From Kiritimatiellaceae bacterium (GTDB taxonomy: Bacteria; Verrucomicrobiota; Kiritimatiellia; Kiritimatiellales; Tichowtungiaceae): a stretch of DNA of 64,000 nt. Location: NCBI GenBank assembly GCA_013141415.1, contig JABFQY010000001.1, positions 248,001 through 312,000 on the forward strand, written 5' to 3'. The translations under genes and the position numbers were made by a program. The notes beneath the pieces are model-generated. The model did not search any database, was not told where the DNA came from, and worked only from the letters and a program-made list of their open reading frames with translations. Positions 1 to 8,014 of this stretch are shown here, piece after piece. The stretch's first letter is position 1. Each line of letters begins with the position of its first letter.

Positions 1-588
1 CGCTGGGCCTACCACCGTCTTACAGAGGTGGCAGACCGGCAGATCCAGCCGATTCTGGATGCACTGAAGGCTAGCGGTCAGGAAGACAACACCCTGATTA
101 TTTTCTCCAGCGACCACGGCGATCACGATGCGTCTCACCGTTTGGAGCATAAGAGCTCTCTTTATGAAGAGTCGGCGCGCATTCCCTTTCTGGTCATGTA
201 TAAGGGCGTTGTACCGGCCGGACAGGTTGACACCACGCATCTGATATCCAACGGACTTGATCTCCTGCCGACCATTCTGGATTACGCCGGAATCGAAAAC
301 GCCCAGACGGATGATCGGGGCCGGAGCCTGCGGAATCTTATTGAAGGCAAGGCTTCGGTTGAGTGGCGGAAAAGTCTCGGTGTAGAAAGTCAGATCGGGC
401 GAATGGTGGTCAGCGGGCCTTACAAGTATATCCGCTACGACAAGGGCGCTGTTCAGGAGCAGCTGATGGATTTGCAGAAAGATCCCTACGAGACAAAGCA
501 GTTCGCGGACGATCCCGCCCACGCCGAAGCACTAAAAGCCATGAGGAAAGAGTTTAAGGCGTGGTTTCCTCAAGCTGACACCAAGTAA
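1..588 (+). CDS. Sulfatase, C-terminal part (cut by window edge)
   Basis: The reading frame is open from the first base and ends at a TAA, so this is the 3' part of a larger gene. The peptide contains FSSDHGDH followed by LEHKSSLYEESARIPFLV, the typical end of the type I sulfatase catalytic domain, where the Asp-His pair belongs to the metal site and the later Lys/His contribute to substrate binding. The formylglycine motif lies upstream, outside the window. The end (MDLQKDPYETKQFADDP) is the usual sulfatase C-terminal subdomain. Such enzymes hydrolyse sulfate esters, often of polysaccharides. The substrate cannot be told from this fragment. Two bases separate it from the next gene. Confidence 0.9.
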   Translation, partial: RWAYHRLTEVADRQIQPILDALKASGQEDNTLIIFSSDHGDHDASHRLEHKSSLYEESARIPFLVMYKGVVPAGQVDTTHLISNGLDLLPTILDYAGIENAQTDDRGRSLRNLIEGKASVEWRKSLGVESQIGRMVVSGPYKYIRYDKGAVQEQLMDLQKDPYETKQFADDPAHAEALKAMRKEFKAWFPQADTK

Positions 589-590
589 TC

Positions 591-1409
591 ATGCAGGCAA
601 TCAATCAATTGGTAATGAATGAGGCCGCTTTGGCCGTCAAAAAAGCGTGGCCGCAGGCGGAGCCGCGGCTTGGCATCGTGCTCGGCTCCGGCTGGGGCGA
701 AGCCGTCAGCGGATTTCAGATCAAAGACGAGCTGCCGTACGACAAAATTCCAAACCTTGGGAGGCCCGGCGCGCCAGGCCACACCGGGAAACTGCTCTAT
801 GCGGAACTAGACGGAATAGAAATTTTTATTTTTCAGGGTCGCCGCCATGTTTATGAAGGCGAGGGCTGGACACCGGTCGTTCTGCCGGTCTGGATTCTGA
901 AGCAGTTTGGTGCGCAGACGGTTTTGTTGACGAACGCTTCCGGCGGAATTCGCGAAGACCTGCGGCCCGGCACGCTGATGGCGATTGAGGATCATATTAA
1001 TCTGCTCGGCGGCAGTCCGCTCGCCGGCCCGCACAACTTGGCGTTCGGCGAGCGCTTTCCTGATCAGACGTCTGTTTACGGTCACGATTTGCGTCGGGCG
1101 CTGATGGACTCCGGCGCGGACGCTTCCGGTATTTATATCGCGACCGCTGGGCCGAACTTTGAAACACCAGCTGAAATCCGCGCCTTCCGCGCGCTCGGCG
1201 CCGATGCCGTCGGTATGTCCACTGTGCCGGAAGCGATTTTCGCCAACGCACTCGGATTGAAAGTTGCCGGACTTAGTTGTATCTGTAACTGGGCGGCGGG
1301 ACTCGGCGACGAAAAATTGAGCGGCGAAGATGTCCTTCGTACAGCGGATGCCGCGATGCCTCAGATGCAATCAGTCATAAGGAGCTTTGTAGAAAAATGC
1401 GCATATTGA
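591..1409 (+). CDS. punA: Purine nucleoside phosphorylase
   Basis: This 272-residue protein has the length of the trimeric PNP family, which cleaves purine nucleosides with phosphate to a free base and ribose 1-phosphate in purine salvage. Visible signatures are the phosphate-loop GIVLGSGWG near residue 30, GRRHVYEGEGW near 83, LTNASGGI near 112, and the nucleoside-binding stretch GPNFETPAEIRAFRALGADA followed by VGMSTVPEAI. The ATG sits 2 bp after the sulfatase stop, and the 3' end overlaps the carbonic anhydrase start by 13 bp, so the two downstream genes are probably translated from one message. Confidence 0.93.
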   Translation: MQAINQLVMNEAALAVKKAWPQAEPRLGIVLGSGWGEAVSGFQIKDELPYDKIPNLGRPGAPGHTGKLLYAELDGIEIFIFQGRRHVYEGEGWTPVVLPVWILKQFGAQTVLLTNASGGIREDLRPGTLMAIEDHINLLGGSPLAGPHNLAFGERFPDQTSVYGHDLRRALMDSGADASGIYIATAGPNFETPAEIRAFRALGADAVGMSTVPEAIFANALGLKVAGLSCICNWAAGLGDEKLSGEDVLRTADAAMPQMQSVIRSFVEKCAY

Positions 1410-2053
1410 ACGAACTGTTTGAAAACAACCGGAACTGGGCGCGGAGCATTGTCGAAAAAGATCCGGAGTTTTTTAAAAAACTCTCGAACCAGCAGGCGCC
1501 GCAATATCTTTGGATCGGTTGTTCCGACAGCCGTGTGCCAGCCAACGAAATCATCGGTCTGGCGCCTGGCGAAGTATTTGTACACCGCAACATCGCCAAC
1601 ATGGTGATTCATACCGACATGAATTGCCTCTCCGTCATTCAGTACGCCGTCGATTTTCTGAAGGTGAAACACATCATCGTTTGCGGACACTACGGTTGCG
1701 GCGGCGTGGAAGGCGCGATGGACAACCGTCCGCAGGGCTTGGTGGATAACTGGCTGCGGCACATTCGCGACATTTACCAGAAGTATGAACTGACGCTCGA
1801 CCGCATCACGGACAAGAAGCGCCGCAGTGATAAACTCTGCGAGCTGAACGTGATTGAGCAGGTTTCCAACGTCTGCCACACCACGATTGTGCAAGATGTC
1901 TGGCGGCGCGGACAGGAACTGGCGGTTCACGGCTGGGTTTACGGTCTGGACAACGGACTGCTGCGCGACCTGCACGTCTGTGTGCGCGGCGCCGACGAAC
2001 TTTCTTCAATCTATCGCATGGCTGTTGATGAAGAACTCGATGAAAAAGAATAA
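1397..2053 (+). CDS. can: Beta-class carbonic anhydrase
   Basis: The 218-residue protein interconverts CO2 and bicarbonate in the cytoplasm. The zinc ligands and catalytic dyad are all visible and fall at the numbering of E. coli Can: Cys42-x-Asp44-x-Arg46 in CSDSRVP, then His98 and Cys101 in GHYGCGG. HRNIANMV and the length also fit the family. The start codon lies inside the end of the purine phosphorylase gene (13 bp overlap), implying translational coupling, although the two functions are not obviously related. Confidence 0.95.
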   Translation: MRILNELFENNRNWARSIVEKDPEFFKKLSNQQAPQYLWIGCSDSRVPANEIIGLAPGEVFVHRNIANMVIHTDMNCLSVIQYAVDFLKVKHIIVCGHYGCGGVEGAMDNRPQGLVDNWLRHIRDIYQKYELTLDRITDKKRRSDKLCELNVIEQVSNVCHTTIVQDVWRRGQELAVHGWVYGLDNGLLRDLHVCVRGADELSSIYRMAVDEELDEKE

Positions 2054-2060
2054 ATTGGAA

Positions 2061-2096
2061 TTGTAGGACGCGCTTCCCCGCTAGGGGAGCGTGTGT
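2061..2096 (+). repeat. REP-like hairpin, upstream copy next to RAYT
   Basis: A TTGTAGGAC head is followed by a hairpin (2068-2094): arm ACGCGCT, an unpaired T, CCCC, loop GCTA, then GGGG and AGCGTGT. GTAG next to an imperfect stem is the arrangement recognised by REP-associated tyrosine transposases. It sits just upstream of the transposase reading frame, and two related copies follow that frame. Confidence 0.75.
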
Positions 2097-2106
2097 AGGT
2101 TGATGT

Positions 2107-2571
2107 ATGGATCGGATTTCCAAACACCCGCCGCGATTGAAGCCGTTTCAGAAATACGACTCACCGCTGTTCTTCATCACAATCGGAACCTTTGAACGCA
2201 AGCCTGTATTGGCCGCCGATGCTGTACACAACCGGTTTGTTGCATTTGGCAAGGAACATTCCGGCTGCGGAATCGCAATCGGTCAGTATGTGGTCATGCC
2301 GGATCATATTCACTTTTTCGTTCGGCTTGCTCCCCAATACAAACTGGGTGCCACTGTTGGATTCTTGAAAAAGACACTGTCGGTTGCTCTTAAAGAAAGC
2401 GGACATTCTCTGCCGCACTGGTAGCCCGGATTTTTTGATCACATGGTGCGAAGCGCGACGAGCTATTCAGAAAAATGGGAATACGTTTATCAGAATCCGG
2501 TGCGCGCCGGATTGGTTCAATCTGCGGATGAGTGGCTGTATTCTGGGCAGATTGTTCCTCTGCGGTACTGA
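2107..2571 (+). pseudogene. REP-associated tyrosine transposase (RAYT), amber-interrupted
   Basis: The frame encodes a Y1_Tnp/IS200-like single-strand transposase. The histidine motif is visible as VVMPDHIHFFVRL near residue 65, and the C-terminal family signature WEYVYQNPVRAGLV lies near residues 122-135. One in-frame TAG at 2422-2424 stops translation after residue 105. The frame then continues without further interruption to TGA at 2571, for a total of 154 codons, the family's usual length. A CAG to TAG change in a PHWQPGFFDH-type segment would explain it. The flanking hairpins with GTAG heads are the expected substrate. The catalytic tyrosine, usually beyond the HUH motif, would lie in or near the lost part, so the product is probably inactive unless the amber codon is read through. 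Confidence 0.85.
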
Positions 2572-2573
2572 GA

Positions 2574-2612
2574 CACAAGCTCTCCGGAATACCGGAGAAG
2601 CTTGTCCTACAA
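2574..2612 (-). repeat. REP-like hairpin, inverted copy downstream of RAYT
   Basis: Read on the minus strand it starts TTGTAGG, then arm ACAAGCT, one unpaired T, CTCCGG, loop TATT, CCGGAG and AGCTTGT. The bulged T is at the same place as in the two plus-strand copies, while the paired bases differ and compensate. With the copy at 2652 it forms an inverted pair typical of a REPIN. Confidence 0.7.
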
Positions 2613-2651
2613 GTTAGGGGAAAGTTTTTAAAGGACACGCGATTTGGCAAT

Positions 2652-2685
2652 TTGTAGGACGCGCTTCCCGTAACCGGGAGCGTGT
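2652..2685 (+). repeat. REP-like hairpin, second direct copy downstream of RAYT
   Basis: This copy has the same TTGTAGGACGCGCTT opening as the copy at 2061, but the inner stem is CCCG/CGGG instead of CCCC/GGGG with loop TAAC, so both sides of the stem changed together. It ends 4 bp short of the dapB stop codon and may also end the leftward dapB transcript. Confidence 0.75.
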
Positions 2686-2688
2686 GGA

Positions 2689-3501
2689 TTAAAGCCCCAG
2701 CACATTCTTCATGCTGTAAAGACCGGGCTTTTGCTGAACAACCCACGCGGCGGCGTTGAGCGCGCCGACGGCGAAGGTTTCGCGGCTGGTGGCGCGGTGT
2801 GAAAGCTCGATCATTTCGCCGGTTCCGGCCAGCAACACGGTATGGTCGCCGACAATGTCGCCGCCGCGCACCGCATGAAATCCGATTTCGTCTTTTGTCC
2901 GCGCGCCGGGCAATCCGGTGCGGCCATCAACCTGCGATTTTTTCAAATCAAGGCCCGCGCCGTCGGCGGCGGCTTTGCCGAGCATCAGCGCTGTACCGCT
3001 CGGGGCGTCCTTCTTCTGGTTGTGGTGCCGCTCAATAACTTCGATATCGTAACCTTTGGCGTGAAGCGCTTTGGCCGCTTCCTTGACGAGGTTGCAGAGC
3101 AGGTTGATGCCGAGGCTCATATTGCCTGCCATCACCACCGGAACTTTTTTCGCGGCGGCATTCACTTCCGCCAGCTCGGCATCGCCGAGGCCGGTCGTGC
3201 CGATCACCCAGGCGGTCTTCCATCCGGCAATCCGTTCGGCATTGCCAGCGGTTCCGAAGTGAGAGGTAAAATCAATAATGACATCCGCGCCCGGAGCGAC
3301 GGCGGCGAGATCAGTGGTGATTTTAACACCTGTTTCTTTGGTGCCTGCGGCCAGTCCGGCATCTTTTCCAATGTCCGGAACGTCCCAGAGGTCAATCGCG
3401 CCCGCCAGTTCGAGACCGGCGACTTTCTGTTCCTGAATACAGCGGATCAGCGTTTTGCCCATGCGGCCCGCCGCGCCCTGAATAACAACTTTTATGCTCA
3501 T
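2689..3501 (-). CDS. dapB: 4-hydroxy-tetrahydrodipicolinate reductase
   Basis: The 270-residue protein performs the NAD(P)H-dependent reduction in lysine/diaminopimelate synthesis. The N-terminal nucleotide-binding loop reads IQGAAGRMGKTL. The substrate and catalytic region is ERHHNQKKDAPSGTA near residue 155, and GGDIVGDHTV near 213 is the third family signature. It stands alone on the minus strand, divergent from pgk across 209 bp. The stop codon directly abuts a REP-like hairpin. Length and motifs are standard for the family. Confidence 0.95.
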   Translation of the reverse strand: MSIKVVIQGAAGRMGKTLIRCIQEQKVAGLELAGAIDLWDVPDIGKDAGLAAGTKETGVKITTDLAAVAPGADVIIDFTSHFGTAGNAERIAGWKTAWVIGTTGLGDAELAEVNAAAKKVPVVMAGNMSLGINLLCNLVKEAAKALHAKGYDIEVIERHHNQKKDAPSGTALMLGKAAADGAGLDLKKSQVDGRTGLPGARTKDEIGFHAVRGGDIVGDHTVLLAGTGEMIELSHRATSRETFAVGALNAAAWVVQQKPGLYSMKNVLGL

Positions 3502-3612
3502 AGAGGTTCTCCGTTGGCAGTTTTTACAGAAGCCCGCCCCGGAAGGGAAGTTGATTTCCGAGCATCGGAAACTTTTCTTCCGCCGGTTCGGAAAAACAGG
3601 GGTTGAGTCTGG

Positions 3613-3640
3613 TTGACTCCGGTTCTTTTTTCCTTATATT
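3613..3640 (+). promoter_or_regulatory. Putative sigma-70 promoter of pgk-tpiA
   Basis: TTGACT and TATATT are separated by 16 bp in the dapB-pgk intergenic region. Transcription would start about 65 bp before the pgk start codon. Prediction from consensus only. Confidence 0.45.
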
Positions 3641-3657
3641 CGGGGCTCATTTTTAAA

Positions 3658-3684
3658 CCCTTCGACTCCTTATGTCGCTCAGGG
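3658..3684. repeat. Short palindromic repeat in the pgk leader
   Basis: CCCT/AGGG and CGAC/GTCG arms enclose a short loop in the 5' leader of pgk. The string resembles a type of short dispersed repeat (CCTTCGACT...CTCAGGG) often seen between bacterial genes. It may be a mobile palindrome or a leader hairpin; no second copy is visible here. Confidence 0.35.
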
Positions 3685-3710
3685 CAGGCCAACTGGAAAG
3701 GAAATAGAAA

Positions 3711-4967
3711 ATGAAGAAAATGACGATTCGCGATGTGGACGTAAAGGGCCATCGGGTTCTGATGCGTGTGGATTTTAATGTGCCGGTCAAAGACGGCGTC
3801 GTAGGCGATGTGACTCGTATCACCGCCGCGCTACCGACGATCAAATATGTGCTCGAAAAGGGCGGTTCGCTCGTGCTGATGAGCCACCTCGGTCGTCCGA
3901 AGGGCAAAGGCTACGAAGCCGAATTCAGTCTCAAGCCGGTTGCTGCCAAGCTGGAAGAGCTGCTCGGCAAGCCGGTCAAATTCGGTACCGATTGCGTCGG
4001 CGCGGAAACCATCGCTCAGGCCAAGGCGCTCAAGGCTGGCGAAATCATGGTGGTAGAAAACACCCGTTTCTATAAGGAAGAGGAAGGCAAAGCCAAGCTG
4101 GCCGACGACGCCACCGACGAGCAGAAGAAAGCCGCTAAGGCCGAAATGAAAGCTAAGCAGAAAGAGCTCGCCAAAAAACTCGCCGAACTCGGCGACGGCG
4201 AAATCTACTGCAACGACGCTTTTGGTTCCGCGCACCGCGCCCACGCTTCCACCGCTGTAGTCTGTCAGTTCTACAAAAAGAACGTCGCCGGCTTCTTGAT
4301 GGAGAAGGAAATTGATTACCTCGGCAAAGCGCTCGAAGCTCCGGAAAAACCGTTCGTCGCCATCATCGGCGGCGCAAAAATCTCCGGCAAGATCGACGTC
4401 GTCACTAGCCTGATGAGCAAATGCGACGCGATTCTGATCGGCGGCGGCATGGCTTATACTTTCTACAAAGCGCAAGGCTTCAAGGTCGGCAAATCGTTGG
4501 TTGAAGATGACCGCGTCGAAATGGCCAAAGACATTCTCGCTCAGGCCAAAGCCAAAGGCGTGAAGCTGATGCTGCCGGTTGATAACATCGCGGCTGACAA
4601 GTTCGGTGCCGACGCCAACACCAAAGTGGTTGGCGAAAACATTGACGACGGCTGGATGGCTCTGGATGTCGGCCCGAAGACCATCGCGCTTTATTGCGCG
4701 GAAATCGCCAAGGCCAAAACCGTGGTCTGGAATGGTCCGATGGGCTGCTTTGAAATGGCCCCGTTCGCCAAAGGCACCTTTGCGGTTTGCCAGGCGGTGG
4801 CCGATTCTGACAGTGTCAGCATCATCGGTGGCGGCGACAGCGTGAGCGCGGTCAACCTGAGCGGTTTGGCCGACAAGATGACCCATATCAGCACCGGCGG
4901 CGGAGCGAGTCTCGAGTTTCTCGAAGGTAAACAGCTTCCCGGCGTTACCGCTCTGACTGACAAGTAA
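3711..4967 (+). CDS. pgk: Phosphoglycerate kinase
   Basis: The 418-residue glycolytic enzyme transfers phosphate between 1,3-bisphosphoglycerate and [14 protein letters not shown] near residue 20, [10 protein letters not shown] near 60, the [11 protein letters not shown] hinge region near 215 and the C-terminal [14 protein letters not shown] are diagnostic. A lysine/alanine-rich insertion (about residues 125-150) precedes [15 protein letters not shown], as in plant-type and several bacterial PGKs. A GGAAAGGAAA ribosome site precedes the ATG. tpiA follows after 26 bp with no terminator, so the two form an operon. Confidence 0.97.
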   Translation: MKKMTIRDVDVKGHRVLMRVDFNVPVKDGVVGDVTRITAALPTIKYVLEKGGSLVLMSHLGRPKGKGYEAEFSLKPVAAKLEELLGKPVKFGTDCVGAETIAQAKALKAGEIMVVENTRFYKEEEGKAKLADDATDEQKKAAKAEMKAKQKELAKKLAELGDGEIYCNDAFGSAHRAHASTAVVCQFYKKNVAGFLMEKEIDYLGKALEAPEKPFVAIIGGAKISGKIDVVTSLMSKCDAILIGGGMAYTFYKAQGFKVGKSLVEDDRVEMAKDILAQAKAKGVKLMLPVDNIAADKFGADANTKVVGENIDDGWMALDVGPKTIALYCAEIAKAKTVVWNGPMGCFEMAPFAKGTFAVCQAVADSDSVSIIGGGDSVSAVNLSGLADKMTHISTGGGASLEFLEGKQLPGVTALTDK

Positions 4968-4993
4968 CCTTTTAAAACAAATAGGAGAATCTC

Positions 4994-5749
4994 ATGAGAA
5001 AGAAAATTATTGCTGGCAACTGGAAGATGAATAAGACGATTGCCGATGCGCTGACGCTGGTTAAAGGAATTCAGGCTGAACTGAACGGTTGCAAGGATGT
5101 TGAAGTGGTGGTCTGCCCGCCGTTCACCGCGCTTAAGTCCGTCAGCGACGCGCTGGCCAACAGCCAGATCAAGCTGGGCTGTCAGAACATGAGCTCGGAA
5201 GACGACGGCGCTTATACCGGCGAAATTTCCCACACCATGCTTCACGAGTTGTCGGTCAAATACGTTATTCTCGGCCACAGCGAACGCCGTGAGTATTACA
5301 AGGAAACCGATTTCTGGGTGAACAAGAAGGTCAAAAAGGCGCTCGATAAAAATCTGCGTCCGATCGTTTGTGTCGGCGAAAAGCTCGCCGACCGCGAAGC
5401 CGGAAACACCGAAAAAGTGGTCGAAGCACAGGTGCGCGGCAGTTTGGCTGATATCACCGCTGAGCAGTTTGAAAACGTTGTTGTCGCCTACGAACCCGTT
5501 TGGGCGATCGGCACCGGCAAAACCGCGACCAGCGAACAGGCTCAGGAAGTACACGCCTTCATTCGCGGTATCATCCGCGACATGGTTGGCGAAAAAGCGG
5601 CCAAGGGTTTGCGTATCCAGTACGGCGGAAGCATGAAGGCTTCCAATGCCAAAGAACTGCTTTCTCAGCCGGACATTGACGGTGGACTGATTGGTGGCGC
5701 GGCACTTGACGCCCGGTCCTTCATTGATATCGTCAAAGCGGGAATGTAA
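4994..5749 (+). CDS. tpiA: Triosephosphate isomerase
   Basis: The 251-residue TIM barrel interconverts dihydroxyacetone phosphate and glyceraldehyde 3-phosphate. All catalytic elements are present: Asn9/Lys11 in GNWKMNKT, His in LGHSERR, Glu in [11 protein letters not shown] (with the flexible loop) and the phosphate-binding GGS and GGAALDA. The ribosome site is AGGAG, 6 bp before ATG. It is co-transcribed with pgk; a hairpin follows before secG. Confidence 0.97.
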   Translation: MRKKIIAGNWKMNKTIADALTLVKGIQAELNGCKDVEVVVCPPFTALKSVSDALANSQIKLGCQNMSSEDDGAYTGEISHTMLHELSVKYVILGHSERREYYKETDFWVNKKVKKALDKNLRPIVCVGEKLADREAGNTEKVVEAQVRGSLADITAEQFENVVVAYEPVWAIGTGKTATSEQAQEVHAFIRGIIRDMVGEKAAKGLRIQYGGSMKASNAKELLSQPDIDGGLIGGAALDARSFIDIVKAGM

Positions 5750-5756
5750 TCGGGCG

Positions 5757-5787
5757 GGGGCTGAAATTGTACTCGCAATTCAGCCCC
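5757..5787 (+). terminator. Hairpin between tpiA and secG
   Basis: GGGGCTGAAATTG pairs with CAATTCAGCCCC (one bulged A) 7 bp after the tpiA stop. No T-run follows, so it could be an attenuator, an mRNA 3'-end stabiliser or a weak terminator rather than a classical intrinsic terminator. Confidence 0.4.
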
Positions 5788-5822
5788 TAAAGCCTAAAGT
5801 TCACAGCCTCGGAGGTTTAAAA

Positions 5823-6167
5823 ATGGCTATTATTCGTACATTGCTCATCGTTCTTGAAGCCGCATGCAGTCTGTCGCTGATCGGTTTAATCCTGTTGCAG
5901 AAATCCAAAGACGGCGGTCTCGGCCTCGCTTTCGGATCGGGCGGTAACGACTCACTTTTTGGCGCGCGTGCCGGCAATGTTCTCACTAAGGCCACCGTTG
6001 GTATCGGAATCGTTTTCCTCGTGAACACGCTGATTCTCGGTATGCTTTTTGCCGGTAGCGCCAGTAAGTCGCTCATGGACAATGCTTCAATTGCACAGCC
6101 GATTCCTATGGCTCAACCGTCCGCGCCTCAGTTTCCGGTAGAAATGCCAGCGGCTCCTGCGCAGTAA
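5823..6167 (+). CDS. secG: Preprotein translocase subunit SecG
   Basis: The 114-residue protein has two hydrophobic helices (about residues 3-23 and 55-77) separated by the typical SecG loop LLQKSKDGGLGLAFGSGG followed by an NDSLFGAR-type stretch. It belongs to the SecYEG channel in the inner membrane. The start chosen has a GGAGG site 7 bp upstream; the frame is open further upstream but without a ribosome site. The C-terminal 30 residues are Pro/Ala-rich, which is common in this family. SecG often follows tpiA in bacterial genomes, as here. Confidence 0.9.
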   Translation: MAIIRTLLIVLEAACSLSLIGLILLQKSKDGGLGLAFGSGGNDSLFGARAGNVLTKATVGIGIVFLVNTLILGMLFAGSASKSLMDNASIAQPIPMAQPSAPQFPVEMPAAPAQ

Positions 6168-6184
6168 AACGGAGATGTGAATTC

Positions 6185-8014
6185 ATGGAACGGCGGATTA
6201 GCGGATGGAATTTGTTCCTCCACGGTTCCGCCGTTTTTCTTTTCCTGCTCCTGTCCGCCTGCGGACGGAGCGATCTCGATACGTTGCGTTTCAAAGGCGA
6301 GCAGGTTCTCTACGGACAGACGGCGCGCATCAAAGGAATGGATCCTGCAAAAGCGGGCGATGTTTCTTCATCTATGGTGGTCGGGCGCATTTACGAGGGT
6401 TTGCTCGAATATTCCTATCTGGATCGTCCATATCACCTCCAGCCGATGCTCGCCGCCGCCATGCCGGATATTTCCGCCGATGGACTTACTTACACCTTTC
6501 GCATCCGCCAAGGCATTTTCTTTCAGGACGATCCGTGCTTTCCAAACGGAAAAGGGCGCGAGCTGACGGCGGAGGACTTCGTCTATTCCATCAAGCGCAT
6601 CGCGGATCAGAAGGTCGCCTCTTCCGGCTACTGGGCTTTCAACGGGCGCATTGCCGGGCTCGATGAATTCCGCGCCGCATCAGCGGGCAATTTGCCGACA
6701 GATTACAGCGCACCGGTCGAAGGTCTGCGCGCGCCGGATCGCTATACCTTTCAGATTCAGCTCAAAGAACCTTATCCGCAACTGCTTTGGGTTTTGGCCA
6801 TGAACTATGCTTTCGCCGTCCCGCGCGAAGCGGTTGAACGGTACGGCATAGAGTTCATCAATCATCCTGTCGGTACCGGCCCGTACATTCTTAAATCGCA
6901 AAAAAACAACTACCGCATCGAATTTGTCCGTAATCCGAAATGGGTGGAGACCGGTCGCGTTGAACTCTATCCATCCACCGGAACCGCCGAAGCCCGCGCC
7001 GCCGGACTGCTTGATGATGCAGGCAAGCAGGTTCCTTTTATTGATCGCATTGTGCAATATGTGACGGACGATCCAACGACTGCGTGGATGATGTTTCTGT
7101 CGGGACAGTTCAGCTATAGCACAATCTCTCGCGACAACTGGAGCGCTGTCATCACGCCCAGCCGGGATCTGGCTGCCAGTATGAAAGAGCAGGGTGTTGA
7201 ACTGCTTTCCAGTCCGACGCTCTATCTTTCTTACATTGGCTTCAATCTGGATGATCCCGTCGTCGGTAAAAATAAGAAATTGCGGCAGGCGCTCAGTTGC
7301 GCGTTCGATCCCGAGCTTCTGGTGCAGTACTACAACGGTCGCGTCACGCCGGTCTACGGCCCGCTTCCCAGTCCGCTGGCGGGCTTTAAACCCAAGCCGA
7401 CCGACTATTCATTCAACCTTGAAAAGGCAAAAAGGCTTTTGACTGAAGCGGGTTATCCAAACGGCATCAATCCTGCAACCGGACGCCGTCTTGAGCTGAC
7501 TCTCGAGCTTGGCGACGCGGCGCCCGATACGCGACAGTCGGTTGAACTCATGGTCGGCATGGTCGATAAAATCGGCATTGTGCTGAAAGCCAGTTACAAC
7601 AACTGGCCGGCTTTTCTCGACAAGATGGATCGCCGTCAGGCGCAGATATTCAAGCTCGGCTGGGTTGCTGATTATCCGGACTCTGAAAACTTTCTTCAGC
7701 TCTTCTGCGGCGCGAATGTGTCGCCCGGCCCCAATCACTCTAATTACGTAAATCCGGAGTTTGATAAACTCTACAATCAGTTGCGCACCATGCTGCCCGG
7801 CCCGGAGAAAGACCGTCTCTGTGAGCAAATGGCGGATATCGTGATCGAAGACTGTCCGTGGGTTTTCCTGTACCAGCCGATGGATTTTGCCGTTACCCAC
7901 AACTGGCTGAAAAATTTCAGTCTCCACGACTTTTCCTATACCATGACCAAATACCGTCGTATCGACAACGCCGCATGGAATGAGTGGAAAGCGAAGCAGG
8001 GGAGGAGAAACTGA
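6185..8014 (+). CDS. Peptide/oligopeptide ABC transporter substrate-binding lipoprotein
   Basis: The 609-residue protein belongs to solute-binding family 5. It has a signal sequence ending in the lipobox LLSAC at about residues 23-27, so it is an anchored lipoprotein. Family features are VVGRIYEGLLEY, FRIRQGIFFQDD and AEDFVYSIKRI in the first lobe and NHPVGTGPYIL near residue 225. The 3' end overlaps the next permease start by one base (TGATG). The ligand is probably a short peptide but cannot be fixed from sequence. Confidence 0.88.
   Translation: MERRISGWNLFLHGSAVFLFLLLSACGRSDLDTLRFKGEQVLYGQTARIKGMDPAKAGDVSSSMVVGRIYEGLLEYSYLDRPYHLQPMLAAAMPDISADGLTYTFRIRQGIFFQDDPCFPNGKGRELTAEDFVYSIKRIADQKVASSGYWAFNGRIAGLDEFRAASAGNLPTDYSAPVEGLRAPDRYTFQIQLKEPYPQLLWVLAMNYAFAVPREAVERYGIEFINHPVGTGPYILKSQKNNYRIEFVRNPKWVETGRVELYPSTGTAEARAAGLLDDAGKQVPFIDRIVQYVTDDPTTAWMMFLSGQFSYSTISRDNWSAVITPSRDLAASMKEQGVELLSSPTLYLSYIGFNLDDPVVGKNKKLRQALSCAFDPELLVQYYNGRVTPVYGPLPSPLAGFKPKPTDYSFNLEKAKRLLTEAGYPNGINPATGRRLELTLELGDAAPDTRQSVELMVGMVDKIGIVLKASYNNWPAFLDKMDRRQAQIFKLGWVADYPDSENFLQLFCGANVSPGPNHSNYVNPEFDKLYNQLRTMLPGPEKDRLCEQMADIVIEDCPWVFLYQPMDFAVTHNWLKNFSLHDFSYTMTKYRRIDNAAWNEWKAKQGRRN

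Noticed and set aside
2384-2617. Second small gene downstream of the RAYT stop codon
   Set aside because: The true continuation of the RAYT frame is clear after a single TAG, so the other frame is a shadow.
2842-3606. 254-codon frame opposite dapB
   Set aside because: It overlaps dapB antisense and lacks any recognisable feature.
3831-4886. 351-codon frame opposite pgk
   Set aside because: Antisense shadow of a highly biased glycolytic gene.
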